34,671 nucleotides of DNA from Bacillota bacterium (lineage in GTDB: Bacteria; Bacillota; Clostridia; Lachnospirales; CAG-274). The DNA is taken from assembly GCA_017460805.1 (NCBI GenBank), contig JAFUAF010000022.1:1-34671 (forward strand), in the 5' to 3' direction. The notes under the pieces were generated by a model that was given only the letters and a program-made list of their open reading frames with translations, was not told where the DNA came from and searched no databases. Numbering within the stretch: the first letter of the stretch is position 1; each line of letters opens with the position of its first letter. The translations under genes were made by a program, and so were the position numbers. Of this stretch, positions 1 through 7,548 are shown piece by piece.

Positions 1-134
1 CGTCGCAAATGATAATTTGCGGAAAAAAATTATAGCCGCGGTGTTTAAGCTTGAATTGCGTAAAACTTTATTTGCGCAATATGTTTTGACCCACTTTTCT
101 AAAAAGTGGGCGGGGTGCAGGGGCGGAGCCCCGC
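1..134. repeat. Hairpin-rich intergenic repeat-like DNA
   Basis: Non-coding DNA with several short perfect inverted repeats. CGCAAAT/ATTTGCG lies at 4-21, CCCACTTTT/AAAAGTGGG at 90-110, and GGGGC/GCCCC around GGA at 120-132. Successive compact hairpins of this kind are typical of interspersed intergenic repeats in gut Firmicutes. No gene is supported here and the left end runs off the window. The family assignment is inference; the inverted repeats are seen directly. Confidence 0.5.
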
Positions 135-207
135 AAGAAAAACTCCCCTACAAATTATAATTTATTTCTCTCCTCGCCGTTCACATCCCCCATTATTCTT
201 CAATTTT

Positions 208-236
208 CCCCCAAATTCGGGGGCATTTTTATTTTA
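208..236 (+). terminator. Possible plus-strand intrinsic terminator
   Basis: CCCCC and GGGGG arms (208-212 and 219-223) are followed by CATTTTTATTTT. The T tract follows only on the plus strand, so it would end a plus-strand transcript entering from the left of the window, facing the pectinesterase operon terminator at 269-300. The stem is short, hence moderate confidence. Confidence 0.5.
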
Positions 237-268
237 CATATAATTTTACGTCTATTCCCCCAAGACAA

Positions 269-300
269 AAACAGAGACACGAAAAATCGTGTCTCTGTTT
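269..300 (-). terminator. Terminator of the pectinesterase-peptide operon
   Basis: A 14-bp perfect stem (AAACAGAGACACGA with its complement) closes a four-base loop, and a T-rich tract follows on the minus strand. It lies 18 bases beyond the small peptide stop codon, so it most likely ends the pectinesterase plus peptide transcript. Confidence 0.85.
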
Positions 301-317
301 GAATTAAAGTTCAGCAA

Positions 318-446
318 TTATTTAATATCACTGTATTTAACCTTATCTAAGCCATCTACAGTTGTAGCGCCGAGGCTGCTTAACATAACGCAGTCGTCGT
401 TCTGAATTGAAACAATGCTGATTTCAGGTGTATCATATTTTTTCAT
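318..446 (-). CDS. Small 42-residue peptide after pectinesterase, unknown function
   Basis: An ATG at 446-444 is preceded by a strong AAGGAGG (455-461) at 8-base spacing and opens 42 codons ending in TAA. The start lies only 18 bases past the pectinesterase stop and the gene is followed by a strong hairpin terminator, so it is probably co-transcribed. The peptide begins MKKYDTPEISIVSI, contains one Cys (residue 19) followed by a Met-Leu-Ser-Ser-Leu-Gly stretch, and has an acidic/basic tail ending KVKYSDIK. There is no signal peptide or membrane segment. I recall short peptides starting MKKY..P in gut Firmicutes and Bacteroidetes, but know no established function. No RiPP maturase or transporter lies within reach, so calling it a modified-peptide precursor would be speculation. 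Translation is well supported by the Shine-Dalgarno and operon position; function is unknown. Confidence 0.7.
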   Translation of the reverse strand: MKKYDTPEISIVSIQNDDCVMLSSLGATTVDGLDKVKYSDIK

Positions 447-464
447 AATCAATTCCTCCTTCTA

Positions 465-3400
465 TCAAGCAGGTGTATTGCCGCCATCTACAACGTTTAT
501 TTCGGGTTCATCTACTATGTCAGCAACTTCCTCAACTTCACCAAACACAGCCTTGAAGCCTTCAACATCGTTTTCACGAGCCTTGCAGCCGTCAGCTGTC
601 ATGTAAGCACTTCTTACACCAACAACCTTAACAGCGAACAAGTAACCGTTTTCAAGACCAAGATCCTTAGCTGTAACTGTTAAGTCGTCGGAAAGCTGGA
701 TCGAGTCATAAACCCACTTAGTAGAAGCGATAACCTTACCGGAAGAGCTTACAAATGTAAGTTTATCCTGTGTAAGATCCTTAACAGCTGCGATAAGGAT
801 AGTATCGTTACCGATCTCATACTCTGCTGTAGGAATGTCGCCTGTAGTTAATACCTTAAACTCAGGAGCATCCACATAACCCTCTGTATCTGTAGGAGCG
901 TCAACAACTGTTGTCTTTTCACTCATAAGGTCTACAGGAGTGAATGTAAGGATATTGGTTATACCCTCATCAGATGTGTACTGATCAACTAACTTCTCGG
1001 GGATCTCTGTTGCAAATGATGTTGCGGGAGCCTTGTCGCCGTCGCCATCAAAGTTGCAGTAGTCATAGAATGTAGCGGAAGCACCGTCACCTGTTGTCAT
1101 CTCGCCCCAACCTGCATCAGTAATAGTGTTGTTGGTCTGAGTGTACAGGAATGCTGCGTTGGAGTTTGCACCCCAAGTTCTGCCGTATGCACCCTTAACT
1201 ACCTTAGTAGCATCATCCTGAGTGATAACACAGTTTCTGAATACATAAGGTGATGTCTTAGCTGCTGTGATGTAACCGATCTTGTCGTTGTTCTTGTCGT
1301 CTGTATAAGTCTTCCACTGAAGTTCGCAGTTATCGAATACAGCTGTGAACTCACCGCAGATGTAGTCAACGTTACCGCCGATCACAGAGTCTTTTACGTA
1401 TACATGGTAACCGTTGTTAGCGGAACCGTTTCTGCCGAATGTATCCTGAGATGAAAGGATCTCACAGTTGTAAACCTGGATATCGTCAGCCTCGATATAG
1501 AATGCGTTTGAACGCTCCTTGCCGCTATAGATACCTACGTCTGTACCAACCTGTCTGTCGTTTACAAGACCGCCTGCTGCACGAACAAAGTCGCTTGCAT
1601 CCATTGCAGTTACTTCGTAGTTATATGTGTTCTGGAATACAGTATCTTCTGCTATGAAGTGATCGCCGCGGATGATAGCAACACCGCCCCAAAGGCTGCC
1701 GTCACCTTCATTCGAGTTGTACATGTCATAGTAGAGTTCTTCATCGAAGAGACCTGTAGCCTTGTCGATCGAATAGTAGAACGAACCAACACCATAGTAC
1801 CAGTGGATCTTATGGCCGTTACCCTTTACAGTGATGTAAGGTTCTGTAAATACGATCTGCTCTTCGATATCGTCTGTAAGCTCGATAGTCATACGTCCTG
1901 CTTCACCTTCGGGTCTGTTAGCAAGTGCGCCGATGTATTCGTTAGCCGCCTTAAGTGTCGGGAACTTCTCGCTCGGTACTTGGATAACTGTGTTGTTAGC
2001 ATCAAATTCGTTAACATCTTCAAGTTTAACCCAGTAGAGATAGTTAACAACATCGGAGCTAAGAAGGTTAACAGTTACGGAAGTTTCCGTACCGTCCGTG
2101 AAGTATACGCAAGTATCGGGGTTAGCTGCGTTTGCGCTGGAGGATGTTGTAACGGCATTCTGACCGTTAATATCCCAAGAACCCGAATACCAGCCGGATA
2201 CTGTAACTTTCTGCTTGCCGCTTACGGGGATAATGATCTGGTCGCCTGCAAGACCTCTGATAGAAGTTGCATTGTTCTTTCTGAAGTTGTAATTATCGCC
2301 ATTCATACCGCTGTTGCGAACATAAGTCAATCTCTGCTCACCCTCGGGCTTTTCGATATCGACTGTCATATCGATGAAGTTAGGATCGTTAGCCTTAAGA
2401 TAAATGTTGTTCTCATTGTTCTTGCCGCTCTCAACCTTAACATGGTCGATAGTTGTGAAGCCTTCGGACTCGATGATTGTATCATAATCACCGGGTTTGA
2501 TGTAAGCTGTGTAAAGCTTGCCGTCTCTGCTCAGCTGAGCTTCCGTAACGTTGCCGCTTACTTTGTTCTTGAACTTAACGCTTGTTACATCGGGGTCTGC
2601 ACCGTTTGATGTAAAGAGTTTACCCATAAGGATAACATCGGGGATCTCTACAAGGTCAAGCCGGATAGACTTAGTATCTTCTGCGATCTTGATGATCGGG
2701 GAGTCTGTACCTGCGAATGTTGCGCCAACACCCGCATCGGCAGACTTAACTTCGTATGTATGACCTACAGCAAGGTCAACGCTCTTTGTATTCTTCTTGA
2801 TAGTAGCTGCTGTTGTGCCAAGGAATACATCCTCAAGTGTGAATGAAGAACCGTCAAAGTTGTATGTGGAATCAGCGGGTGTGTTCCAAGGATCAACTGT
2901 AATTGTTGCTTCCTGGTCTGCTGCATACTCAACGCCGCAGAAACCGCAGTTATTTGTCTTACCTGTTGTAGAGAATACATAGGTATGACCTGCTTCAGCC
3001 TGGATAGCTACGAATTCGGGTGTATCGCCCGAGTCTGTGTAACCGAGTCTTTCGCCTGTAGCTGTATCGAAATCCCATACTCTTACGAATGATGTTGTGT
3101 AAACGTATGCTACGAAAGTACCGTTAGCAACACACTCGAATTCAAGAGCAGTACCATCGCCGAAATCGGGGATAGTTGTGATATCGTTAGCGGTAGCATT
3201 TCTGTTACCAGCCTTGTAAGCATTATGAGTCTCACCGTTTCTTGTAAGGTTCATGAATGCGGAGTTATTGTTGTTAGGTGTGAACTTTTCAAGGCCGTCT
3301 TCGTAAGCGGTATTCTTGTTACCTACCAGCTTAACTTTGTTGTCCTTGAATGCAAATTCCTGCTGATCGAATGTCTTGATGATCTTGGGGTTGCCGTCGT

Positions 3401-5261
3401 TGTCAAGGCCGCCGTCAACATCCTGTGCCACATCATCAAACCACATTTCAAAGTTCTCATATTCGCCGATAGCATCGGGAACGCTTGTTACGTCTAACTT
3501 ATGAACATAAGTCTCGCCGGGTGCAGCGGGATCGAATGTAAGTGTAAGAACACCTGCTTCGCCCTTGTATGTATAGTACTGAGGAGTCTCTGCGCCGTCA
3601 GCCTGTTCTTCGTGACCGGGAGCCTCTGTGTTCTTGCCTGCAAATGTTGTAAGAACAGCACCGCTTGCATCTGTAAGTGTCCATGTGCTGCGGCCGTAGA
3701 TACAAGCCGTAAAGTCGATCTTAGCCTTGCCTGCAACAGCAAATTCGATCTTGTCGCCCGGCTTGAATGTTGAGCCGTGAGCATCGTTACGAACAGATGT
3801 GTTTTCGGAAGCCGTAACTTTCATTGTGTCGCTGCCAAGCTTAACGCCGTTAAGAGGAGTACCCTTTGTAGCCTCGTCGGCTGCCATAGCAACGAAGTCT
3901 GCGGAGTATGTAACACCCTTTTCGGGAGTTGCAAGGTCGCCGAAATCAGCATCGCCCTGTTCTTCTGCTTCGCCCATGTACTTGAATGTTACGCTGTATA
4001 CGGGAACGTTTGTGCCCTTACCGATGAAGAGAACCTTGTCGCCTGCCTTAACGTCAGCGGTAAGTGTTACAAATTCATCGGCACCGCTTGAAGCGTGCTT
4101 AGCTTCGCCAACAGTTGTGAAACCGTCTGTTTCGTTACCTGTAACGATAGCTGCTGTCTTGCCGTCGTTTACCTTACAGTCAACAGAAATTGTACCGTCA
4201 ACCTTAACATCAAATTCAAGTGCTTCACGGAATGTGCCTGCATTATCGGCATCGCCGTCAAGTGTAGTCTTGGCTGTGTTCTTGCCGCCTGTCTGATAGT
4301 GATATGTATATTCGTTCTCACCAACAGTTACGGGTGCTGCGGAGTCATCCTTGTATACGAATGTATTGTCGCCGCCCGATACAACGGGAACAGTAGCGCT
4401 TATCTGAGCTGTATCAAATACAGTTTCGTTAAAGTTAAATACCTTATCGGGTGTATTGGGAAGAAGGTTTTCGGACTCTACCTCAACGAGTTCCGCTGTT
4501 TCCTCTACCTCATAATATAAAGCGTAGATAGGTACGTTTGTGCCCTTACCGATGAAGAGAACTTCGTCGCCTGCTTTAAGATCGGCGGTAAGTGTTACAA
4601 ATTCATCGGCACCGCTTGAAGCCTGCTTAGCATCGCCAACAGTTGTGAAACCGTCTGTTTCGTTACCTGTAACGATAGCTGCTGTCTTGCCGTCATTTAC
4701 TTTACAGTCGATAGAAAGTGTACCGTCTGCAACAGCCTTGATAGCAAAAGCTTCACGGAATGTGCCTGCATTATCAGCATCGCCGTCAAGAGTAGTCTTA
4801 GCTGTGTTCTTGCCGCCTGTCTGATAATGGAAAGTATATTCGTTTTCGCCGACTGTTACGGGTGCTGCGGAATCATCCTTGCGTGCAAGTGAGTTGTCAC
4901 CGCCGGATACAGCGGGAACCGTAACTTCGATATTCTTGTTTGATATAACGGTTTCGCCTACTGCGAAGTCACCGTCCGTACCTGCAAGAAGGTTGCCCTT
5001 AACAACCGCTGATGCAGTACCTGCTACAAGAACAGGTGATTCTTCCTCTTCTTCAACAGCTTCGTCACTGCTTGAAGAAGTGCTTGTTGTGTCGGTCTCT
5101 TCCTCTACAACCTCTACGGCTGCGGGGCTCTCTACCTCGTCAACCACTTCGTCCTCGGCTGCAAATGCCGCTACGGCACTTAAACCGGGTACGGCTGTGC
5201 TTGTTGCGGTCATAACGCCGACCATGAAAGAACTTACAAATACTCTTAAATTCTTTTTCAT
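465..5261 (-). CDS. Large secreted multidomain pectin methylesterase (CE8-like)
   Basis: This enzyme is predicted to remove methyl esters from homogalacturonan outside the cell so that lyases and hydrolases can cut it. A Sec signal peptide (about residues 1-34) is followed by an acidic Glu/Ser/Thr-rich linker (35-75). Two near-identical modules (about 115-245 and 291-420) and further beta-sandwich-like modules (about 450-1080) follow. The right-handed beta-helix catalytic domain spans about 1088-1440. Family catalytic signatures are present: QDT (Gln1272, Asp1273), GNVDY (Asp1299) and GRTW (Arg1361, Trp1363), matching the two Asp, Gln and Arg of characterised pectin methylesterases. A tail of about 150 residues follows. 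There is no dockerin, SLH repeat, LPXTG motif or C-terminal membrane helix, so attachment is unclear. Typical bacterial enzymes are 350-450 residues, so most of this protein is accessory, probably for binding. The ATG is preceded by AAGGAGG. Confidence 0.9.
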   Translation of the reverse strand: MKKNLRVFVSSFMVGVMTATSTAVPGLSAVAAFAAEDEVVDEVESPAAVEVVEEETDTTSTSSSSDEAVEEEEESPVLVAGTASAVVKGNLLAGTDGDFAVGETVISNKNIEVTVPAVSGGDNSLARKDDSAAPVTVGENEYTFHYQTGGKNTAKTTLDGDADNAGTFREAFAIKAVADGTLSIDCKVNDGKTAAIVTGNETDGFTTVGDAKQASSGADEFVTLTADLKAGDEVLFIGKGTNVPIYALYYEVEETAELVEVESENLLPNTPDKVFNFNETVFDTAQISATVPVVSGGDNTFVYKDDSAAPVTVGENEYTYHYQTGGKNTAKTTLDGDADNAGTFREALEFDVKVDGTISVDCKVNDGKTAAIVTGNETDGFTTVGEAKHASSGADEFVTLTADVKAGDKVLFIGKGTNVPVYSVTFKYMGEAEEQGDADFGDLATPEKGVTYSADFVAMAADEATKGTPLNGVKLGSDTMKVTASENTSVRNDAHGSTFKPGDKIEFAVAGKAKIDFTACIYGRSTWTLTDASGAVLTTFAGKNTEAPGHEEQADGAETPQYYTYKGEAGVLTLTFDPAAPGETYVHKLDVTSVPDAIGEYENFEMWFDDVAQDVDGGLDNDGNPKIIKTFDQQEFAFKDNKVKLVGNKNTAYEDGLEKFTPNNNNSAFMNLTRNGETHNAYKAGNRNATANDITTIPDFGDGTALEFECVANGTFVAYVYTTSFVRVWDFDTATGERLGYTDSGDTPEFVAIQAEAGHTYVFSTTGKTNNCGFCGVEYAADQEATITVDPWNTPADSTYNFDGSSFTLEDVFLGTTAATIKKNTKSVDLAVGHTYEVKSADAGVGATFAGTDSPIIKIAEDTKSIRLDLVEIPDVILMGKLFTSNGADPDVTSVKFKNKVSGNVTEAQLSRDGKLYTAYIKPGDYDTIIESEGFTTIDHVKVESGKNNENNIYLKANDPNFIDMTVDIEKPEGEQRLTYVRNSGMNGDNYNFRKNNATSIRGLAGDQIIIPVSGKQKVTVSGWYSGSWDINGQNAVTTSSSANAANPDTCVYFTDGTETSVTVNLLSSDVVNYLYWVKLEDVNEFDANNTVIQVPSEKFPTLKAANEYIGALANRPEGEAGRMTIELTDDIEEQIVFTEPYITVKGNGHKIHWYYGVGSFYYSIDKATGLFDEELYYDMYNSNEGDGSLWGGVAIIRGDHFIAEDTVFQNTYNYEVTAMDASDFVRAAGGLVNDRQVGTDVGIYSGKERSNAFYIEADDIQVYNCEILSSQDTFGRNGSANNGYHVYVKDSVIGGNVDYICGEFTAVFDNCELQWKTYTDDKNNDKIGYITAAKTSPYVFRNCVITQDDATKVVKGAYGRTWGANSNAAFLYTQTNNTITDAGWGEMTTGDGASATFYDYCNFDGDGDKAPATSFATEIPEKLVDQYTSDEGITNILTFTPVDLMSEKTTVVDAPTDTEGYVDAPEFKVLTTGDIPTAEYEIGNDTILIAAVKDLTQDKLTFVSSSGKVIASTKWVYDSIQLSDDLTVTAKDLGLENGYLFAVKVVGVRSAYMTADGCKARENDVEGFKAVFGEVEEVADIVDEPEINVVDGGNTPA
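4001..4390. repeat. Intragenic repeat copy 2 in pectinesterase gene
   Basis: This segment (about residues 291-420) is nearly identical in DNA to 4529-4918 at a constant offset of 528 bases, exactly 176 codons. Both encode a module starting at a SGGDN motif and ending in a conserved FIGKGTNVP motif. DNA-level similarity implies a recent duplication or homogenisation by recombination. Confidence 0.85.
4529..4918. repeat. Intragenic repeat copy 1 in pectinesterase gene
   Basis: Partner of the segment at 4001-4390, encoding about residues 115-245. The copies differ by scattered substitutions with no visible indel. They are separated by a unique linker of about 45 residues. The module looks like a beta-sandwich carbohydrate-binding domain, which is inferred from sequence texture rather than from a family match. 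Confidence 0.85.
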
Positions 5262-5428
5262 TTTTTTTCCTCCTTATTTTTTGGATCGTGAATTAAATGA
5301 CATCGCTGCCATAAAACACAAACCGCAGCTGTTCCCTTATCCGAGCCCAACTGCCGCGGTATAAAGAAACTTTAACATATGGTCAATGTTTATAACCCAT
5401 ATATCAAAAGTCCCTTTTGTTTGGTATA

Positions 5429-5457
5429 ATTATAACTCAACCGAAAAATAAAATCAA
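5429..5457 (-). promoter_or_regulatory. Sigma-A promoter of the pectinesterase operon
   Basis: On the minus strand, TTGATT (5457-5452) and TATAAT (5434-5429) are separated by exactly 17 bases. Transcription would start near 5422, giving a leader of about 160 bases. That leader contains an imperfect inverted repeat (CCGCGGCAGTT versus AACAGCTGCGG, about 5323-5360) that could fold before the ribosome-binding site. The rest of the 5262-5626 gap is AT-rich apart from the uxa terminator. Confidence 0.75.
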
Positions 5458-5530
5458 GTGAAAATATAGTTTTTTTACAAAAAAATTATATTTTTGTTAC
5501 CTGAAATTTACAGATGTGTGCAGAACCCGC

Positions 5531-5561
5531 AAAAAAAGGGCTTTGCCGAAACAAAGCCCTT
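5531..5561 (-). terminator. Terminator after uxaC
   Basis: A 10-bp perfect stem (AAGGGCTTTG/CAAAGCCCTT) with a six-base loop is followed on the minus strand by a run of T. It lies about 65 bases past the uxaC stop and closes the uronate operon. Confidence 0.88.
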
Positions 5562-5626
5562 GTAACACAATTTTAACAAATAATTGCATTTTTGGTAATA
5601 TTGCTGAAAAGTTGTGATAATATTTA

Positions 5627-7024
5627 TCAAAGTCTGAAGTATGCAGCCGCGTTATTATAGCAAATATCCTTTACGATCTGTCCCGCAAATTCTATATCGC
5701 TGTCATACTCGCCGTCCTCTATCCACTGACCGATGATATTGCAGAGAATTCTTCTGAAATATTCATGACGGGGATACGAAAGGAAGCTGCGGCTGTCCGT
5801 AAGCATACCTACAAACTTGCCAAGCACGCCAAGGTTGCCGAGAGCCTTTATCTGAAGCTCCATACCGTCCTTGTTGTCGTTGAACCACCAAGCTGTACCG
5901 AACTGTATCTTGCTTGCGGCTTCGCTTGACTGGAAGCAGCCGAGGATAGTACCGATAACCTGGTTGTCGGCAGGATTGCCCGCAAATAAAAGTGTCTTGG
6001 GCAGACTGTCATTGTAGTTGAGAAGATCCATAAGGTTTGTAAGACCCTCGCAGCTTGACCAGTCGGAGATACAGTCAAAACCTGTATCGGGACCCATTTT
6101 CTCAAACATCTTTGTGTTGTTGTCACGCTTGATGTTCATATGAAGTTCCATAGCCCAGTCGCGCTTTGTATACTCGCCGCCAAGGAAGAGCATAAGCTGT
6201 GTGCGGTACTTGTCGATTTCTGTCTTTTCGGGCTTTGTGCCTGAAAGTGCCTTTGCAAGGATAGCATCAAGCTCCGCATCTGTTGCCTTTACGCAGGGAA
6301 CGTATGTGAAAGCGTGGTCTGATGCACGGCAGCCCATTTCATCAAAGAGATCCATTCTCTTTTTAAGAACGGCCTTGAGGTCTGCAAAAGTCTTTATCTC
6401 TGTGTTTTCTGTTGCACCAAGTGTCTTGATGTAGTCTGCAAATGTAGGTGCGTCGATATTGAGCGCCTTGTCGGGACGGAAAGCGGGATAAACCTTGAAA
6501 TCTTTCTCGTCAGCCGCTATCTTCTTGTGCCATTCAAGTGAATCGGCAGGATCGTCCGTTGTATTGATAGCTGCAACATTGCTCTTTTTGATAAGCTCGC
6601 GCACTCTGAACTCGGGCTTTGCAAGAAGCTCGTTTATCTGATCGTAGATCTTTCTTGCGGACTTCTTTGTCAAAGGCTCATAGATACCGAAAAATCTCTG
6701 TAATTCAAGGTGTGTCCAGTGGTAAAGCGGGTTGCCGATAGCATACTGGATAGTCTCTGCCCACTTTTCAAATTTTTCAAAGCTGTCAACATCCTTGCCC
6801 GTTATCTTTTCTTCAGGGATACCCAAAGAACGCATTGCACGCCACTTGTAGTGGTCGCCGCCAAGCCATACCTCTGTGATATCCGAGAAATTCTTGTTCT
6901 CGTAGATCTCCTGAGGATTCAGATGGCAATGGAAATCGTAGATAGGTTCACTTTTTGCATATTCGTGGAAAAGTTTCTGTGCTGTTTTTGTTTTTAATAA
7001 AAAGTTTTCGTCAATAAAGCCCAT
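5627..7024 (-). CDS. uxaC: Glucuronate/galacturonate isomerase
   Basis: UxaC isomerises D-galacturonate to D-tagaturonate, and D-glucuronate to D-fructuronate, as the first cytoplasmic step of hexuronate breakdown. The 465 residues match the usual length of about 465-470. The amidohydrolase-type metal-binding HCH occurs at residues 32-34 within YDFHCHLNP, and family motifs such as AWWFND and SYPRHEYFRR lie towards the C-terminus. An AAGGAGG precedes the ATG. It is the last gene of a minus-strand run uxaB-uxaA-small secreted protein-uxaC, 22 bases after the small gene. With tagaturonate reductase and altronate dehydratase in the same run, the physiological substrate is most likely galacturonate released from pectin. 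Confidence 0.96.
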   Translation of the reverse strand: MGFIDENFLLKTKTAQKLFHEYAKSEPIYDFHCHLNPQEIYENKNFSDITEVWLGGDHYKWRAMRSLGIPEEKITGKDVDSFEKFEKWAETIQYAIGNPLYHWTHLELQRFFGIYEPLTKKSARKIYDQINELLAKPEFRVRELIKKSNVAAINTTDDPADSLEWHKKIAADEKDFKVYPAFRPDKALNIDAPTFADYIKTLGATENTEIKTFADLKAVLKKRMDLFDEMGCRASDHAFTYVPCVKATDAELDAILAKALSGTKPEKTEIDKYRTQLMLFLGGEYTKRDWAMELHMNIKRDNNTKMFEKMGPDTGFDCISDWSSCEGLTNLMDLLNYNDSLPKTLLFAGNPADNQVIGTILGCFQSSEAASKIQFGTAWWFNDNKDGMELQIKALGNLGVLGKFVGMLTDSRSFLSYPRHEYFRRILCNIIGQWIEDGEYDSDIEFAGQIVKDICYNNAAAYFRL

Positions 7025-7046
7025 TTCACTAAGCCTCCTTAAAAAA

Positions 7047-7511
7047 TTATGGTTTTAATATCACATTATTATCCATTACAAAGCCCGAAAGAGCGCTTGC
7101 ATCAACATAAACGCTGCCGTTTATGACCTGATTCGGCATATTGGCATACGCCTCGTCCTTTTCGACGCCGTTTGCCTTGAAATACGCCTTTGAAAAGCCG
7201 CCGCTGTAGTTGATGTAGCTTGCGCCGACCTTGACGCGCATATGTCCGTCACTGAGTCCGTTCGGCGATCTGTAATAAAAATCAACTGTCTTTGTCTCTG
7301 CGTTCCAGAGCGCTTCACAGCCGTATTTGTATTTCATGTAAGGTGCGATCTTTACCATTCTCGCGCCTTCAAGATAGATACAGTCGGGCGAGGTAAGAGT
7401 TATCTGCGTTGTAGTTTTTGTACTGCTGCCCAAAAGTATATCTGCCGACACATTTACCGCGCCCGCAGCGCAGATAACAGCGCACATAAGCAAAGAACAA
7501 ATTCTTTTCAT
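7047..7511 (-). CDS. Small secreted protein with stalk-like domain, in uxa operon
   Basis: A 154-residue protein with a clear signal peptide (MKRICSLLMCAVICAAGAVNVSA, best read as MKRIC... up to a cleavage near residues 23-24). The mature part has two halves: GCEALWNAETKTVDF followed by a strand-rich segment, then INGSVYVDASALSGF near the end. That pattern resembles copper amine oxidase N-terminal (stalk) domains, which act as extracellular adhesion or spacer modules. This is a weak, pattern-level resemblance. It lies between uxaA and uxaC with short gaps (37 and 22 bases) on the same strand, so it is probably co-transcribed. A secreted protein inside a cytoplasmic sugar-acid operon is unusual; a role in uronate capture or at the cell wall would be speculation. 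Confidence 0.75.
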   Translation of the reverse strand: MKRICSLLMCAVICAAGAVNVSADILLGSSTKTTTQITLTSPDCIYLEGARMVKIAPYMKYKYGCEALWNAETKTVDFYYRSPNGLSDGHMRVKVGASYINYSGGFSKAYFKANGVEKDEAYANMPNQVINGSVYVDASALSGFVMDNNVILKP

Positions 7512-7548
7512 TATATTATATCTCCTTTACGGCTTTGTTAAGGATGAT

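Noticed and set aside
1659-2609. A 316-codon open frame on the plus strand inside the pectinesterase gene
   Set aside because: It mirrors the antisense of a strongly biased coding gene, has no ribosome-binding site and gives a Cys/Val-rich, family-less protein. The opposite strand has a signal peptide, catalytic motifs and a clear start.
4001-4918. CRISPR-like or satellite repeat
   Set aside because: There are only two long copies, in frame, inside a coding gene; no short regular repeats with unique spacers exist in the window.
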